Source: Deltaproteobacteria bacterium (GTDB taxonomy: Bacteria; Desulfobacterota; Binatia; HRBIN30; JACQVA1). Taken from it: DNA of 64,000 nt. The stretch spans positions 248,001-312,000 of the forward strand of contig JACOST010000014.1 in the NCBI GenBank assembly GCA_016178705.1, in the 5' to 3' direction. Positions 9,101 to 19,313 of this stretch are shown piece after piece; within the stretch, counting starts at the first letter, position 1; each line of letters opens with the position of its first letter. Made by a program: the position numbers and the translations under genes. A model generated the notes under the pieces. It ran no database searches and was not told where the DNA came from. It was given only the letters and a program-made list of their open reading frames with translations.

Positions 9101-9614
9101 CGACGCCAATCCCGCCGACCGTCCGTACCTCGGCGCCAAGCCCAGCGATCCGTTTTACCGCGTCTCGCGCTGCATGCTGCGCGTGAAGTACAACCACGCC
9201 TATCCGTACAACTGCGTGATGATGAAACACGCGCCGTTCATCGCAACCGAACGCAGCGTGAAGGCGCACGAGACCCGGCCCGACGGCCGCGCGCTATCGG
9301 AGAACACCGGCTATCAATCCAACCTACGCTACGGCTCGCAGCAGTCTGTTACCCGCAACTGGCACATGCCGATGCACCAGACCGACACGCTCTTTCACAA
9401 GGCCAAGGTGTTCATGGGCTTCATCTTTGGCGGCGAAGCCGACAACCATGCCGTCAACACCGTGCCCAAGGAAACCCTCGTGCGCGTCACCAAAGCCGAA
9501 GACGGCGGCCTCGGCGGCAAGGGCATCTGGAAACCCGCCACCACCGGCTTTACCCCCGACAACGAGAGCGAGTTCATGAAACTCTACATCAGCGGAGAGT
9601 TGGTGAAAACGTGA
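6162..9614 (+). CDS. Catalytic alpha subunit, type II DMSO-reductase-family molybdoenzyme
   Basis: This 1,150-residue protein binds the molybdenum bis-MGD cofactor. It starts at ATG 6162, where a twin-arginine signal (TRRDFLRWLG, residues 10-19) targets it folded to the periplasm. The N-terminal Fe-S site is VCSPNDTHACR with a later NPRQCAKG (Cys71, His77/Cys79, Cys119), as in the ethylbenzene-dehydrogenase/selenate/perchlorate branch. NYTWHGDQAPGHPW holds Asp279, the expected molybdenum ligand of type II enzymes. The C-terminal part (LHINPAAARDLGINDGDYVYV) is the MGD-binding domain. The context of gamma, beta and TorD supports a three-subunit complex. The substrate is unknown: hydrocarbon or steroid hydroxylation is suggested by the clade, oxyanion reduction is possible. 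Confidence 0.88.
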   Translation: MSDQSFFDLTRRDFLRWLGIGTGTAAAAGIPLRLLAAADPDQNPLAGAVARGWEKIYRDQYSYDASFDWVCSPNDTHACRVRAYTRNGIVTRLGATYDYQKYADLYGNHASVNWNPRQCAKGYTFHRVLYGPYRLRHPIVRRGWKAWCDAGFPELTPELKSKYLFDARGQDEFVQIAWEDAFDCIARALNAIATSYSGDAGAKRLLAQGYQPEMVKAMGGAGTRTFKMRGGMGLLGVIGKYGMYRLNNSMALLDAKIRGVDHEQARAGRNFSNYTWHGDQAPGHPWVHGLQASDCDFNDLRSSKLIVMDGKNLVENKLTDSHWFIECMERGAKIVVIAPEYGPPSTKADYWIPIRPQTDAALWLGITRLMIEKRHYDESFVKRFTDFPLLVRKDTLKRVRAHEVFPGYQSTLSPDGPSMKIQGLKPEQHDTLGDYVVWDAKTNAPRAITRDEVGDTMTTHGIDPVLAGSFKLKLADGKTVEVATLWSLYQIHLKDYDIKTVCEITHAPQNLVEQLAEDIATMKPVAIHQGEGINHWFHATEMNRAAYLPLMLTGNIGQPGAGCHTWAGNYKAALFQGSPWTGPGFKGWIAEDPFEINLDPHAPGKVIKAHAYTKDEEPAYWNHGDQALIVNTPKFGRKNFTGETHMPTPTKALLFSNVNLINNAKWAYGMIKNVNPNVELIVSIDIQMTASIEYADFALPANSWLEFEGLEITASCSNPFLQIWQGGIPPVFDSKDDLMILAGIANAMAKVTGDKRFDDYFAFAAPAQRGIYIQRLLDTSTTTVGYQLADIMAGKYGPPGGALMNFRTYPRIPFYEQVHDSEPFHTDTGRMHAYADVPEAIEYGENFIVHREGPEATPYLPNVIVSTNPLVRPEDYGISEKAEHWDDRTIRNIKMPWTKVKTTKNFLWEKGFHFYCLTPKSRHRVHSSWSNVDWHMLYDSNFGDPYRLDKRAPSVGEHQLHINPAAARDLGINDGDYVYVDANPADRPYLGAKPSDPFYRVSRCMLRVKYNHAYPYNCVMMKHAPFIATERSVKAHETRPDGRALSENTGYQSNLRYGSQQSVTRNWHMPMHQTDTLFHKAKVFMGFIFGGEADNHAVNTVPKETLVRVTKAEDGGLGGKGIWKPATTGFTPDNESEFMKLYISGELVKT

Positions 9615-9616
9615 CC

Positions 9617-9698
9617 AATGCGGAATGCGGAATGAAGGCATCAACCGTCTCTGACATTCCGCATTCCGCACTCCGCATTCCGCATTCCGCATTTGGAG
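9617..9698. repeat. Inverted GCGGAAT/ATTCCGC heptamer repeats
   Basis: Two GCGGAAT units at 9621-9636 face four or five ATTCCGC or CTCCGC units at 9657-9692, with 20-30 bases in between. The block can fold into a long hairpin. It lies between the alpha gene and the small gene at 9704 and may affect expression of the distal genes. The same kind of ATTCCGC repeat is scattered in many genomes; nothing is encoded. Confidence 0.6.
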
Positions 9699-9703
9699 TA
9701 ACC

Positions 9704-10012
9704 ATGCCCTTCAACGATCCTGATCCCACTGATCCCCACGAGCTGCGTGGCGTAGTGCTACCGGCCGGACCGGAGGAAGTGCGCGACATGGCCTACGCGT
9801 TCGCCGAAGAGTTCGCCCGCTTCGGCCATCGCCGCGACCAAATTCTGTGGATGTTCCGCAACCCGTTCTACGGCGGTGCCCACGGCGCCTATCAAGCGCT
9901 CGGCCACGACGCCATCGTGGCGATCGTCGACGAGTGCATCGCCATCTGGGGCCGAGTGCGGTTGGTGGATCGCGATGCGGACACTGCAACTCCCTCTCCC
10001 AGAGGGAGTTGA
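9704..10012 (+). CDS. Small conserved-looking protein of the molybdoenzyme operon
   Basis: This 102-residue protein starts at ATG 9704, after a TTTGGAGTAACC ribosome-binding site. It has no signal peptide or cysteine motif. The centre is mostly helical (EEVRDMAYAFAEEFARFGHR), with FRNPFYGGAHGAYQALG and IVDECIAIWGRV. I do not recognise a family. It sits between alpha and beta, so an assembly or accessory role in the complex is plausible but inferred from position only. Confidence 0.7.
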   Translation: MPFNDPDPTDPHELRGVVLPAGPEEVRDMAYAFAEEFARFGHRRDQILWMFRNPFYGGAHGAYQALGHDAIVAIVDECIAIWGRVRLVDRDADTATPSPRGS

Positions 10013-10033
10013 TCGGAGAGGAGTGAGACGACC

Positions 10034-11311
10034 ATGCCCAAAGTCCACAACTGGCAACTCGGACGCGACATGGAGTACCCGTACGACGCCGCGTTCCCGC
10101 AGCGTCAGTTCGCATTCGTCTTCAACATCAACCGCTGCATCGCCTGCCAGAGCTGCACGATGGCCTGCAAGTCGACCTGGACCTTCAACAAAGGTCAGGA
10201 GCACATGTGGTGGGCCAACGTCGAGACCAAACCCTACGGCGGCTACCCGCAGTTCTGGGACGCGCGCATCCTCGAACTGCTCGAAAAGGCCAACCCCGGA
10301 GGACAGCGCTGGCAGCCTTTAACAGATGCGCCCGCTGACAATCCGCACGCACCCTACGGCGAGTATCAAGGTCAGACGATCTTCGAAGCCGGACAGAAAA
10401 ACCTCACCCCCGACAGCGCCCGCGTGCTCGGCTACTTGCCCACCGACGAAGAGTGGAACTCACCCAACATCTACGAAGACAACCCCGTCGGCGAGCGCGG
10501 CAAGCCGATGCAGTACAACCCAACCGGCGTCGAGTTGCCCGTCCACAAGACGTGGTTCTTCTACCTCGCGCGGATCTGCAACCACTGCAGCTACCCGGCG
10601 TGTCTCGCCGCATGCCCGCGCAAAGCGATCTACAAACGGCCTGAGGACGGCATCGTATTGATCGATCAGAGCGAGTGCCGCGGCTATCGCAAGTGCGTCG
10701 AAGCCTGCCCGTACAAGAAAACCATGTACCGCGGCAACACTCGCACCTCGGAGAAGTGCATCGCCTGCTACCCGCGCGTCGAAGGGAAGGATCCCGAGAG
10801 CGAGGGCCAGCCGATGGAAACTCGCTGCATGGCGGCGTGCATCGGCCAGATCCGGATGCAGGGCTTGGTGAAGATGAATCCCGAAGGTACCTGGGCGGAA
10901 GATCGGCAGCACCCGCTCTACTACCTGGTGCACGTCGCCAAGGTCGCACTCCCGCTCTATCCGCAGTTCGGCACCGAGCCGAACGGATACTACATTCCAC
11001 CACGCTGGGTACCGCGTCCCTACCTGCGCCAGATGTTCGGCCCCGGCGTCGATCAGGCCATCGAGCGCTACAGCAACCCGGATCGCGAACTGCTCGCGGT
11101 GCTGCAGCTCTTCCGCCGCTCGAACCGGATCATCTTCCGCTACGAAGTCGAAGAAGGGCCGAAGATCTACGAAGGCGCGCTGCGCGGTAAACCCGTCACG
11201 ATCTACAACGACACGGTGATCGCATTCGGACAAGACGGCCGGGAACTCTTCCGCACCACCGTCGAAGAGCCGCTGCATATCCGCGGAGGCCAGCATGCGA
11301 ACTCCATCTGA
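10034..11311 (+). CDS. Iron-sulfur beta subunit of the molybdoenzyme
   Basis: This 425-residue electron-transfer subunit has no signal and would be exported with alpha by the Tat system. Four cysteine groups typical of NarH/EbdB-type subunits are seen: CIACQSCTMAC (Cys35, 38, 41, 45), CNHCSYPACLAACP, CRGYRKCVEACPYKK, and CIACYPRVEGK with RCMAACIGQ. These would hold three or four clusters passing electrons between molybdenum and the gamma haem. The C-terminal region (NPDRELLAVLQLFRRSNRI) is also typical. A GGAGAGGAGTGAG stretch precedes ATG 10034. The gene overlaps the chaperone gene start by 17 bases. Confidence 0.88.
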   Translation: MPKVHNWQLGRDMEYPYDAAFPQRQFAFVFNINRCIACQSCTMACKSTWTFNKGQEHMWWANVETKPYGGYPQFWDARILELLEKANPGGQRWQPLTDAPADNPHAPYGEYQGQTIFEAGQKNLTPDSARVLGYLPTDEEWNSPNIYEDNPVGERGKPMQYNPTGVELPVHKTWFFYLARICNHCSYPACLAACPRKAIYKRPEDGIVLIDQSECRGYRKCVEACPYKKTMYRGNTRTSEKCIACYPRVEGKDPESEGQPMETRCMAACIGQIRMQGLVKMNPEGTWAEDRQHPLYYLVHVAKVALPLYPQFGTEPNGYYIPPRWVPRPYLRQMFGPGVDQAIERYSNPDRELLAVLQLFRRSNRIIFRYEVEEGPKIYEGALRGKPVTIYNDTVIAFGQDGRELFRTTVEEPLHIRGGQHANSI

Positions 11312-12149
11312 ATCTGTTCTCCCTCGCCCTGTGAGCGACGCTTGCGATGAGGGCGCGGAAGCGGCCGAACTTGCGCTCTGCCGCGCGACGCTCTACTCCG
11401 CGCTCGCGCTCGGCTTCCAACCACCCACGCGCGAGACGATCACGCGGTTGACGACCACCGACGCAGCGAGCGCTTTGGCCGACGCCGCACGTCGACTCGA
11501 CCTCAGCTTGGCTGGATCGGAGGGCGACGCATGCGTCGCCCCTACCAGTCGGCCAACGCTCGCAGAACTTGCCGCGGCGCTCGCGCAGCTCGACGGAAAC
11601 CTCGCCGCGCTCGCCGGCGACTACCGCCGCCTCTTCGGTCACACGGCGCGCGGCGAGGTGCCGGCGTACGAAACCGAGTACGGTAGCGAAGCCCTGTTCC
11701 AACAGCCGCAAGAGATGGCCGACCTCGCCGGCTTCCTGCACGCCTTCGGCCTAGCGATGCGGGCCGACGCGCACGAGCGCGTCGATCACGTGAGTTGCGA
11801 GTGTGAGTTCTTGTCGTTCTTGGCGTGCAAGGAAGCCTACGCGATTGCGCACGATGACCAGGAGATGCGCGCGGCCACCGCGGGCGCCACCGAGTTGTTT
11901 CTGCACGATCACGTCGGACGCTTCGTGCCGGCATTCGCGACCCGACTGGCGCGCGCCACATCCAGCGGCCTGTACCGCGCCCTGGCCGATCTCCTGCACG
12001 CGCTGGTTGAGGGTGACTGCCGGCGGTGCGACATCACGCTCGGCACGCCCGGCCTACCGTTGCGGCCCGACCCCGCAACAATCGCCACCCCAATGGGTTG
12101 CGAAGCCGCGGCCGACGGCACCTGCCCGGCGGGCGCTGGGATCGCATGA
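11295..12149 (+). CDS. TorD/DmsD-type chaperone for the alpha subunit
   Basis: This 284-residue, mostly helical cytoplasmic protein matches the TorD family, which binds the Tat signal of molybdoenzymes and helps insert the cofactor. Family-like parts are the N-terminal LCRATLYSALALGF, the core YRRLFGHTARGEVPAYETEYG, and DHVSCECEFLSFLACKEAYA followed by FLHDHVGRFVPAFATRLA. The start at 11295 lies inside the end of the beta gene. An exact copy of the REP palindrome (11522-11545) is read in frame as about residues 76-84 (EGDACVAPT), between helices where family members have a loop. The stop overlaps the next start (ATGA). Confidence 0.82.
   Translation: MRTPSESVLPRPVSDACDEGAEAAELALCRATLYSALALGFQPPTRETITRLTTTDAASALADAARRLDLSLAGSEGDACVAPTSRPTLAELAAALAQLDGNLAALAGDYRRLFGHTARGEVPAYETEYGSEALFQQPQEMADLAGFLHAFGLAMRADAHERVDHVSCECEFLSFLACKEAYAIAHDDQEMRAATAGATELFLHDHVGRFVPAFATRLARATSSGLYRALADLLHALVEGDCRRCDITLGTPGLPLRPDPATIATPMGCEAAADGTCPAGAGIA
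11522..11545. repeat. REP palindrome inside the chaperone coding sequence
   Basis: GGGCGACGCATGCGTCGCCC plus CTAC is the exact reverse complement of the unit at 6023-6046 (24 of 24 bases). It adds eight codons, so the frame is kept. Confidence 0.8.
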
Positions 12150-13099
12150 CCACGTTGCCGATCGTCGCCGAACCCTCGCTGATCGAAGAAGCGGTGCTGC
12201 GCCGGATCGCCGGCCACAGCGCCGAGCGCCCGTTCCGGCGCGAGCGCGATCGGCTCTACCTCATCACCAACGAAGCCAAACGCGAGCAGACGTTCCAACA
12301 ATTTCACCAGCGCTGGTTCGCGCAACTCGAACTGGGCGGACCGATCGACGCTGCGCTCGGCGAATTGCCGATCTTGGCGCAGACGTGCGTACGCTGCTTC
12401 GTGACTCGCGCCGCGCTGCCTTCCGACGAAGGCGCGGACCTGCTGGTCGCGAGTGACGGCAGCATCTGTGAGCGCACGGTCCTCATCCGCCTGCGCGTTG
12501 TGTCGTTCGACGATCCAGTCGCGTTGCTCACGCTGTTGCGCTTCGAGCTGCTGCACGTCGCAGACATGGCCGACGCGGCGTTCGGCTACGAGCCAACCCT
12601 GCCGAGTGTCGATGGTGGCCCATCGTACGAGCGACTGCTCCGCGATCGCTACCGGGCTTTGTGGAACGTCAGCATCGCTGGCCGCCTCCACCGCCGCGGC
12701 GTCGCCAGCCCCGATGCGAAGGCGGTTGCGCACCGCGGTTTCGTTGCAGCGTTCCCGGGTCTCGGCGACGCCGAGGCAGACGAAACGTTCGAGCACTTCT
12801 TCGATAGCACCACCTGCTCGCATGCGGATCTGGTTGCGTTCGCGCTTACGCCGCACGCGCGCGGTGCCGCGCGCGGTTTGGTCGCCGGCGGACGTTGCCC
12901 ACTGTGCCGCTTCTCCACTTACACCCCCGAACCCGCACCGGAAGATCTGCCCAACGAGGTCGTCGCGTGCATCGCGCAGGACTTTGCCGATTGGCAACCC
13001 ACCGATGGCCTGTGCCGCCAGTGCGCCGACCTCTACCGTGCTCGCCCGATGTCAATCGCCGCCGCGGAGCGCTTGCCGAATGCGCACAACACCGTGTGA
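12146..13099 (+). CDS. Unknown protein with a C-terminal zinc-binding site, molybdoenzyme operon
   Basis: This 317-residue protein has its ATG overlapping the chaperone stop (ATGA), which implies coupled translation. There is no signal or membrane helix. The middle has LTLLRFELLHVADMADAAFGY. The C terminus holds two Cys pairs, CPLC near residue 251 and CRQC near residue 290, which would form a zinc ribbon. I cannot assign a family. The tight coupling suggests a maturation or assembly factor for the complex; that is an inference. Confidence 0.75.
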   Translation: MTTLPIVAEPSLIEEAVLRRIAGHSAERPFRRERDRLYLITNEAKREQTFQQFHQRWFAQLELGGPIDAALGELPILAQTCVRCFVTRAALPSDEGADLLVASDGSICERTVLIRLRVVSFDDPVALLTLLRFELLHVADMADAAFGYEPTLPSVDGGPSYERLLRDRYRALWNVSIAGRLHRRGVASPDAKAVAHRGFVAAFPGLGDAEADETFEHFFDSTTCSHADLVAFALTPHARGAARGLVAGGRCPLCRFSTYTPEPAPEDLPNEVVACIAQDFADWQPTDGLCRQCADLYRARPMSIAAAERLPNAHNTV

Positions 13100-13163
13100 G
13101 ACCCAGCCGTCTCAGCTCGCGAGCGTTGCGGACGGCCACGCATTTCGCTAGCTAGCGAGCACC

Positions 13164-13523
13164 ATGGAACGCGTGCTCGTCTACCACAACCCTGGGTGAG
13201 GGAAGTCGCGCGGCGCGCTGGACATCCTGCGCGAGCGCGGCGTCGCGTGCGACGTCATCGAGTACCTCAAGCAACCGCTCGATCGGGCCACTCTCACTCG
13301 CATCCTCGGGCTGCTCGGTGGAGAACCAGCCGCGCTGGTGCGCAAGGACAAGCGCTTCAAAGAGCTCGGCCTCGACGAGCAGCGCTATCAATCGCGCGAG
13401 CAGGTCATCGCCCTCTTGCTCGATCACCCCGAGCTGATGGAGCGCCCGGTGATCATCCGCGGCAAACAAGCAGTCATCGCCCGCCCCTCCGAGCGAGTGC
13501 TCGAAATCTTGGCGAAATCTTGA
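13164..13523 (+). CDS. Candidate selenocysteine-containing ArsC-family arsenate reductase-like protein
   Basis: Read through the TGA at 13197-13199, this 360-base frame encodes a 119-residue ArsC/glutaredoxin-type reductase. It begins MERVLVYHNPG, then the UGA codon, then GKSRGALDILRERG. The UGA is codon 12, the position of the catalytic cysteine in E. coli ArsC (YHNPAC). The three arginines of the ArsC active site are present in ALVRK, MERPVII and RPSERV, and the rest aligns without a gap to the stop at 13523. Downstream of the UGA a GC hairpin can form (CGCGC 13214-13218 with GCGCG 13229-13233). Its loop TGGACATCCT carries GG 20-21 bases after the UGA, as expected of a bacterial SECIS. Selenocysteine is inferred; a pseudogene or a sequencing error of TGC/TGT is the alternative. 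Confidence 0.7.
13200..13240 (+). promoter_or_regulatory. Possible bacterial SECIS hairpin
   Basis: Five G-C pairs (13214-13218 with 13229-13233) close a ten-base loop that contains GG at 13220-13221. An alternative six-pair stem, 13206-13211 with 13229-13234, is also possible. Distance from the UGA and the loop guanines fit the loose bacterial consensus, but a GC-rich genome forms such hairpins by chance. Confidence 0.4.
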
Positions 13524-13568
13524 ATTGACTGATCGAACGGGCACCGCACCACCCGTAGTGGGGGCTGG

Positions 13569-14462
13569 TCACTTCTCGCTGGTCTTCAGATACTCCACGA
13601 TCGCCGTCGCCTCGGCCTCAGTGAGGCCATAGCGGAAGTGTGGCATCACCGGCTTCTGCTCGGCCAGCATGTGCCAGACCGCGGTGCGCAATTGCTCGGA
13701 GTCGCGGTGCGCGAAATAGCTGCGATCGAAGAGCACGCTCGGCACTCGGATCGCATCGCCGACGGCGGGCACACCGCGGCCCTCTTCACCGTGACAGTTG
13801 GCGCAGTACCGCTCGTAGAGCGCGAAGCCGGGTGACAGGAGCCGGACGAACTTCGTGATCGACTGGGCGTCGGCTTGCGACAGGCGCGGGACGAGCGCCG
13901 GCATGTGCTTGCGTCCGTGCCGCACTGCGATCGTGAGCGCGTCATTGGTGAGCGACCGCTGATACGCCGGATCAGCGAGATCGCGCGGCGGTTTCACCCC
14001 TGGCGGCAACATCGCGCCCGCCTGGCCGGCCGGACCGTGACACATCTCGCAGCGGTCGACATACAACTCCCATCCCGGTTCGATCGCGCGCCAGTCGATC
14101 GACGGCAAGCGCTTGAGATAGGCGACGAGATCCTCCACCGCCGCCGCCTGCGCCCGCAGCGCGGGTGGATCAAGCGCGAGGTCCAGCGCCCGGCCATCGA
14201 GCACGCGACGGACGAGTTCCTCGCTCGTGTACTTTTGCAGAAACCCCTCGCGCAGATCACGCGGCGGGGCGGCGAAAATGGTCGCGTCCGGCCCGTCGCC
14301 TTTGCCGCTCACGCCGTGGCACGGTGCGCATTGCCGTCGATAGAGTTGGGCACCATCGATTTTCTTGGCCGACTCACCGGCTTCAGCAGCGCGCGCCGCA
14401 CCGAAGCCGCACGCGAGCAGCAGCAGTCCGACAGTAACAGCAATGGATCGATCGCTCAGCAT
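13569..14462 (-). CDS. Exported triheme cytochrome c
   Basis: This 297-residue periplasmic protein has a signal peptide (VTVGLLLLACGFGAARA) and three cytochrome c domains with CAPCH (Cys45, Cys48, His49), CEMCH near residue 139 and CANCH near residue 219. Likely distal methionine ligands lie in HGRKHMPAL and KPVMPHF. I choose the second of two adjacent ATG codons (14462), because AGGAGGGG is then about five bases away. It is convergent with the ArsC-like gene. It could accept electrons from the molybdoenzyme gamma subunit; that is an inference from neighbourhood. Confidence 0.85.
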   Translation of the reverse strand: MLSDRSIAVTVGLLLLACGFGAARAAEAGESAKKIDGAQLYRRQCAPCHGVSGKGDGPDATIFAAPPRDLREGFLQKYTSEELVRRVLDGRALDLALDPPALRAQAAAVEDLVAYLKRLPSIDWRAIEPGWELYVDRCEMCHGPAGQAGAMLPPGVKPPRDLADPAYQRSLTNDALTIAVRHGRKHMPALVPRLSQADAQSITKFVRLLSPGFALYERYCANCHGEEGRGVPAVGDAIRVPSVLFDRSYFAHRDSEQLRTAVWHMLAEQKPVMPHFRYGLTEAEATAIVEYLKTSEK

Positions 14463-14723
14463 CATCCCCTCCTAACTCGGCACCATCCGACGCCGACCGG
14501 TTGCGGCTGGCAACGATGTAGGCCAACGTCGAACTTGCAGGTTGCGAGCCACGATTCAAGGACCCTGCGCCGCGACACTGTTCCCGCGCGTGAGAAGCTG
14601 CGAGCAGTACAGGCATCCCAAAGCTGCGAAACGTTGCGGTCGAACCCGTCTCCGCCGCCCGCCTTCACACCGGCACGATTGCCGCACCGGCTTCCACCAA
14701 CAGAGTTCGGTGAAGGTCTGCCC

Positions 14724-18287
<3,564 letters not shown>

Positions 18288-18303
18288 TGAATGAGGTAGC
18301 GCC

Positions 18304-19308
18304 ATGGATCTCTCCACTACCTATCTCGGCCTAAAGCTGCCGCACCCGCTGATGCCGGGCGCATCGCCCTTAGTGGACGACCTCGACATGGTGAAGCGCT
18401 TGGAAGACGCCGGGGCGGCCGCGATCGTCATGCACTCGCTGTTCGAAGAGCAGATCGAGCAGGACCAACTCGGCTTCCTGCGTTTCACGGAAGATCCCGC
18501 CGAGTCGTACGCGGAGGCGCTGTCGTACTTCCCGCGCCCGGATGAGTTTGCGCTCGGTCCCGAACGCTACCTGCGTCAGATCCAGCGCATCAAAGAAACC
18601 GTGGCGGTGCCGGTGATTGCTTCGCTCAACGGCCACTCGGCCTCGGGCTGGCTCGAATACGCCCGCTTGATCGAGCAAGCGGGTGCCGACGCGCTCGAAC
18701 TCAACATCTATCACGTGCCCACCGACCCGACGGAGACCGGCGACCGTGTCGAGCAGCGCGTGCTGGACATTGTGCGCACGGTGAAGGCGGAGGTCGGAAT
18801 TCCGCTGGCGGTCAAACTCGCGCAATTCTTCTCCGCGATCCCGCACCTCGCCCACGCGCTCGATCGGATCGGCACCAACGGCTTGGTGCTGTTCAATCGC
18901 TTCTATCACCCCGATATCGACATCGAAGAGTTGGAAGTCGTGCCGCGACTCCATCTCTCCGAACCGTACGAGTTGCTCGTACGGCTGCGCTGGCTGGCGA
19001 TTCTCGCCGGGCGCGTGCGCATGTCGCTCGCCGTGACCGGCGGCGTCCACACCGCACCCGACGCGATCAAAGCGGTGATGGCTGGCGCCCACGCGGTGCA
19101 GATGGTCTCCGCGCTGCTGCTCCATGGACCGGAGCATCTGCGCGCGGTGCACGATGCCATGCGCGCGTGGATGGAAGAGCACGAATACACGTCGCTGGCG
19201 CAAATGCGCGGCAGCATGAGCTTGGAGCACTGCCCCAATCCGAGCGCGGTCGAGCGCGGCAACTATCTGCGCGTGCTGCAGAGCTGGCGGGGAAGAGACG
19301 AGCGTTGA
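18304..19308 (+). CDS. Dihydroorotate-dehydrogenase-like flavoprotein
   Basis: This 334-residue TIM-barrel protein resembles the DHOD-like family that accompanies pyruvate:ferredoxin oxidoreductase genes rather than true PyrD. Barrel motifs seen are MPGASPLVDDL, VPVIASLNGHSASGW, ADALELNIYHVP, PLAVKLAQFF, NGLVLFNRFY and SLAVTGGVHTAPDAIKAVMAGAHAVQM, the last fitting FMN phosphate binding. It starts 16 bases after the nifJ stop. The reaction is not established; pyrimidine synthesis is less likely than a flavin redox role with PFOR. Confidence 0.8.
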   Translation: MDLSTTYLGLKLPHPLMPGASPLVDDLDMVKRLEDAGAAAIVMHSLFEEQIEQDQLGFLRFTEDPAESYAEALSYFPRPDEFALGPERYLRQIQRIKETVAVPVIASLNGHSASGWLEYARLIEQAGADALELNIYHVPTDPTETGDRVEQRVLDIVRTVKAEVGIPLAVKLAQFFSAIPHLAHALDRIGTNGLVLFNRFYHPDIDIEELEVVPRLHLSEPYELLVRLRWLAILAGRVRMSLAVTGGVHTAPDAIKAVMAGAHAVQMVSALLLHGPEHLRAVHDAMRAWMEEHEYTSLAQMRGSMSLEHCPNPSAVERGNYLRVLQSWRGRDER

Positions 19309-19313
19309 GCTGA

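Noticed and set aside
7398-9269. Minus-strand frame of 623 codons
   Set aside because: Antisense of the alpha subunit; no motif or ribosome-binding site.
13338-13523. Separate 61-codon gene starting inside the ArsC-like frame
   Set aside because: It is the C-terminal half of the ArsC-like protein. The N-terminal half is intact in the same frame, apart from the UGA.
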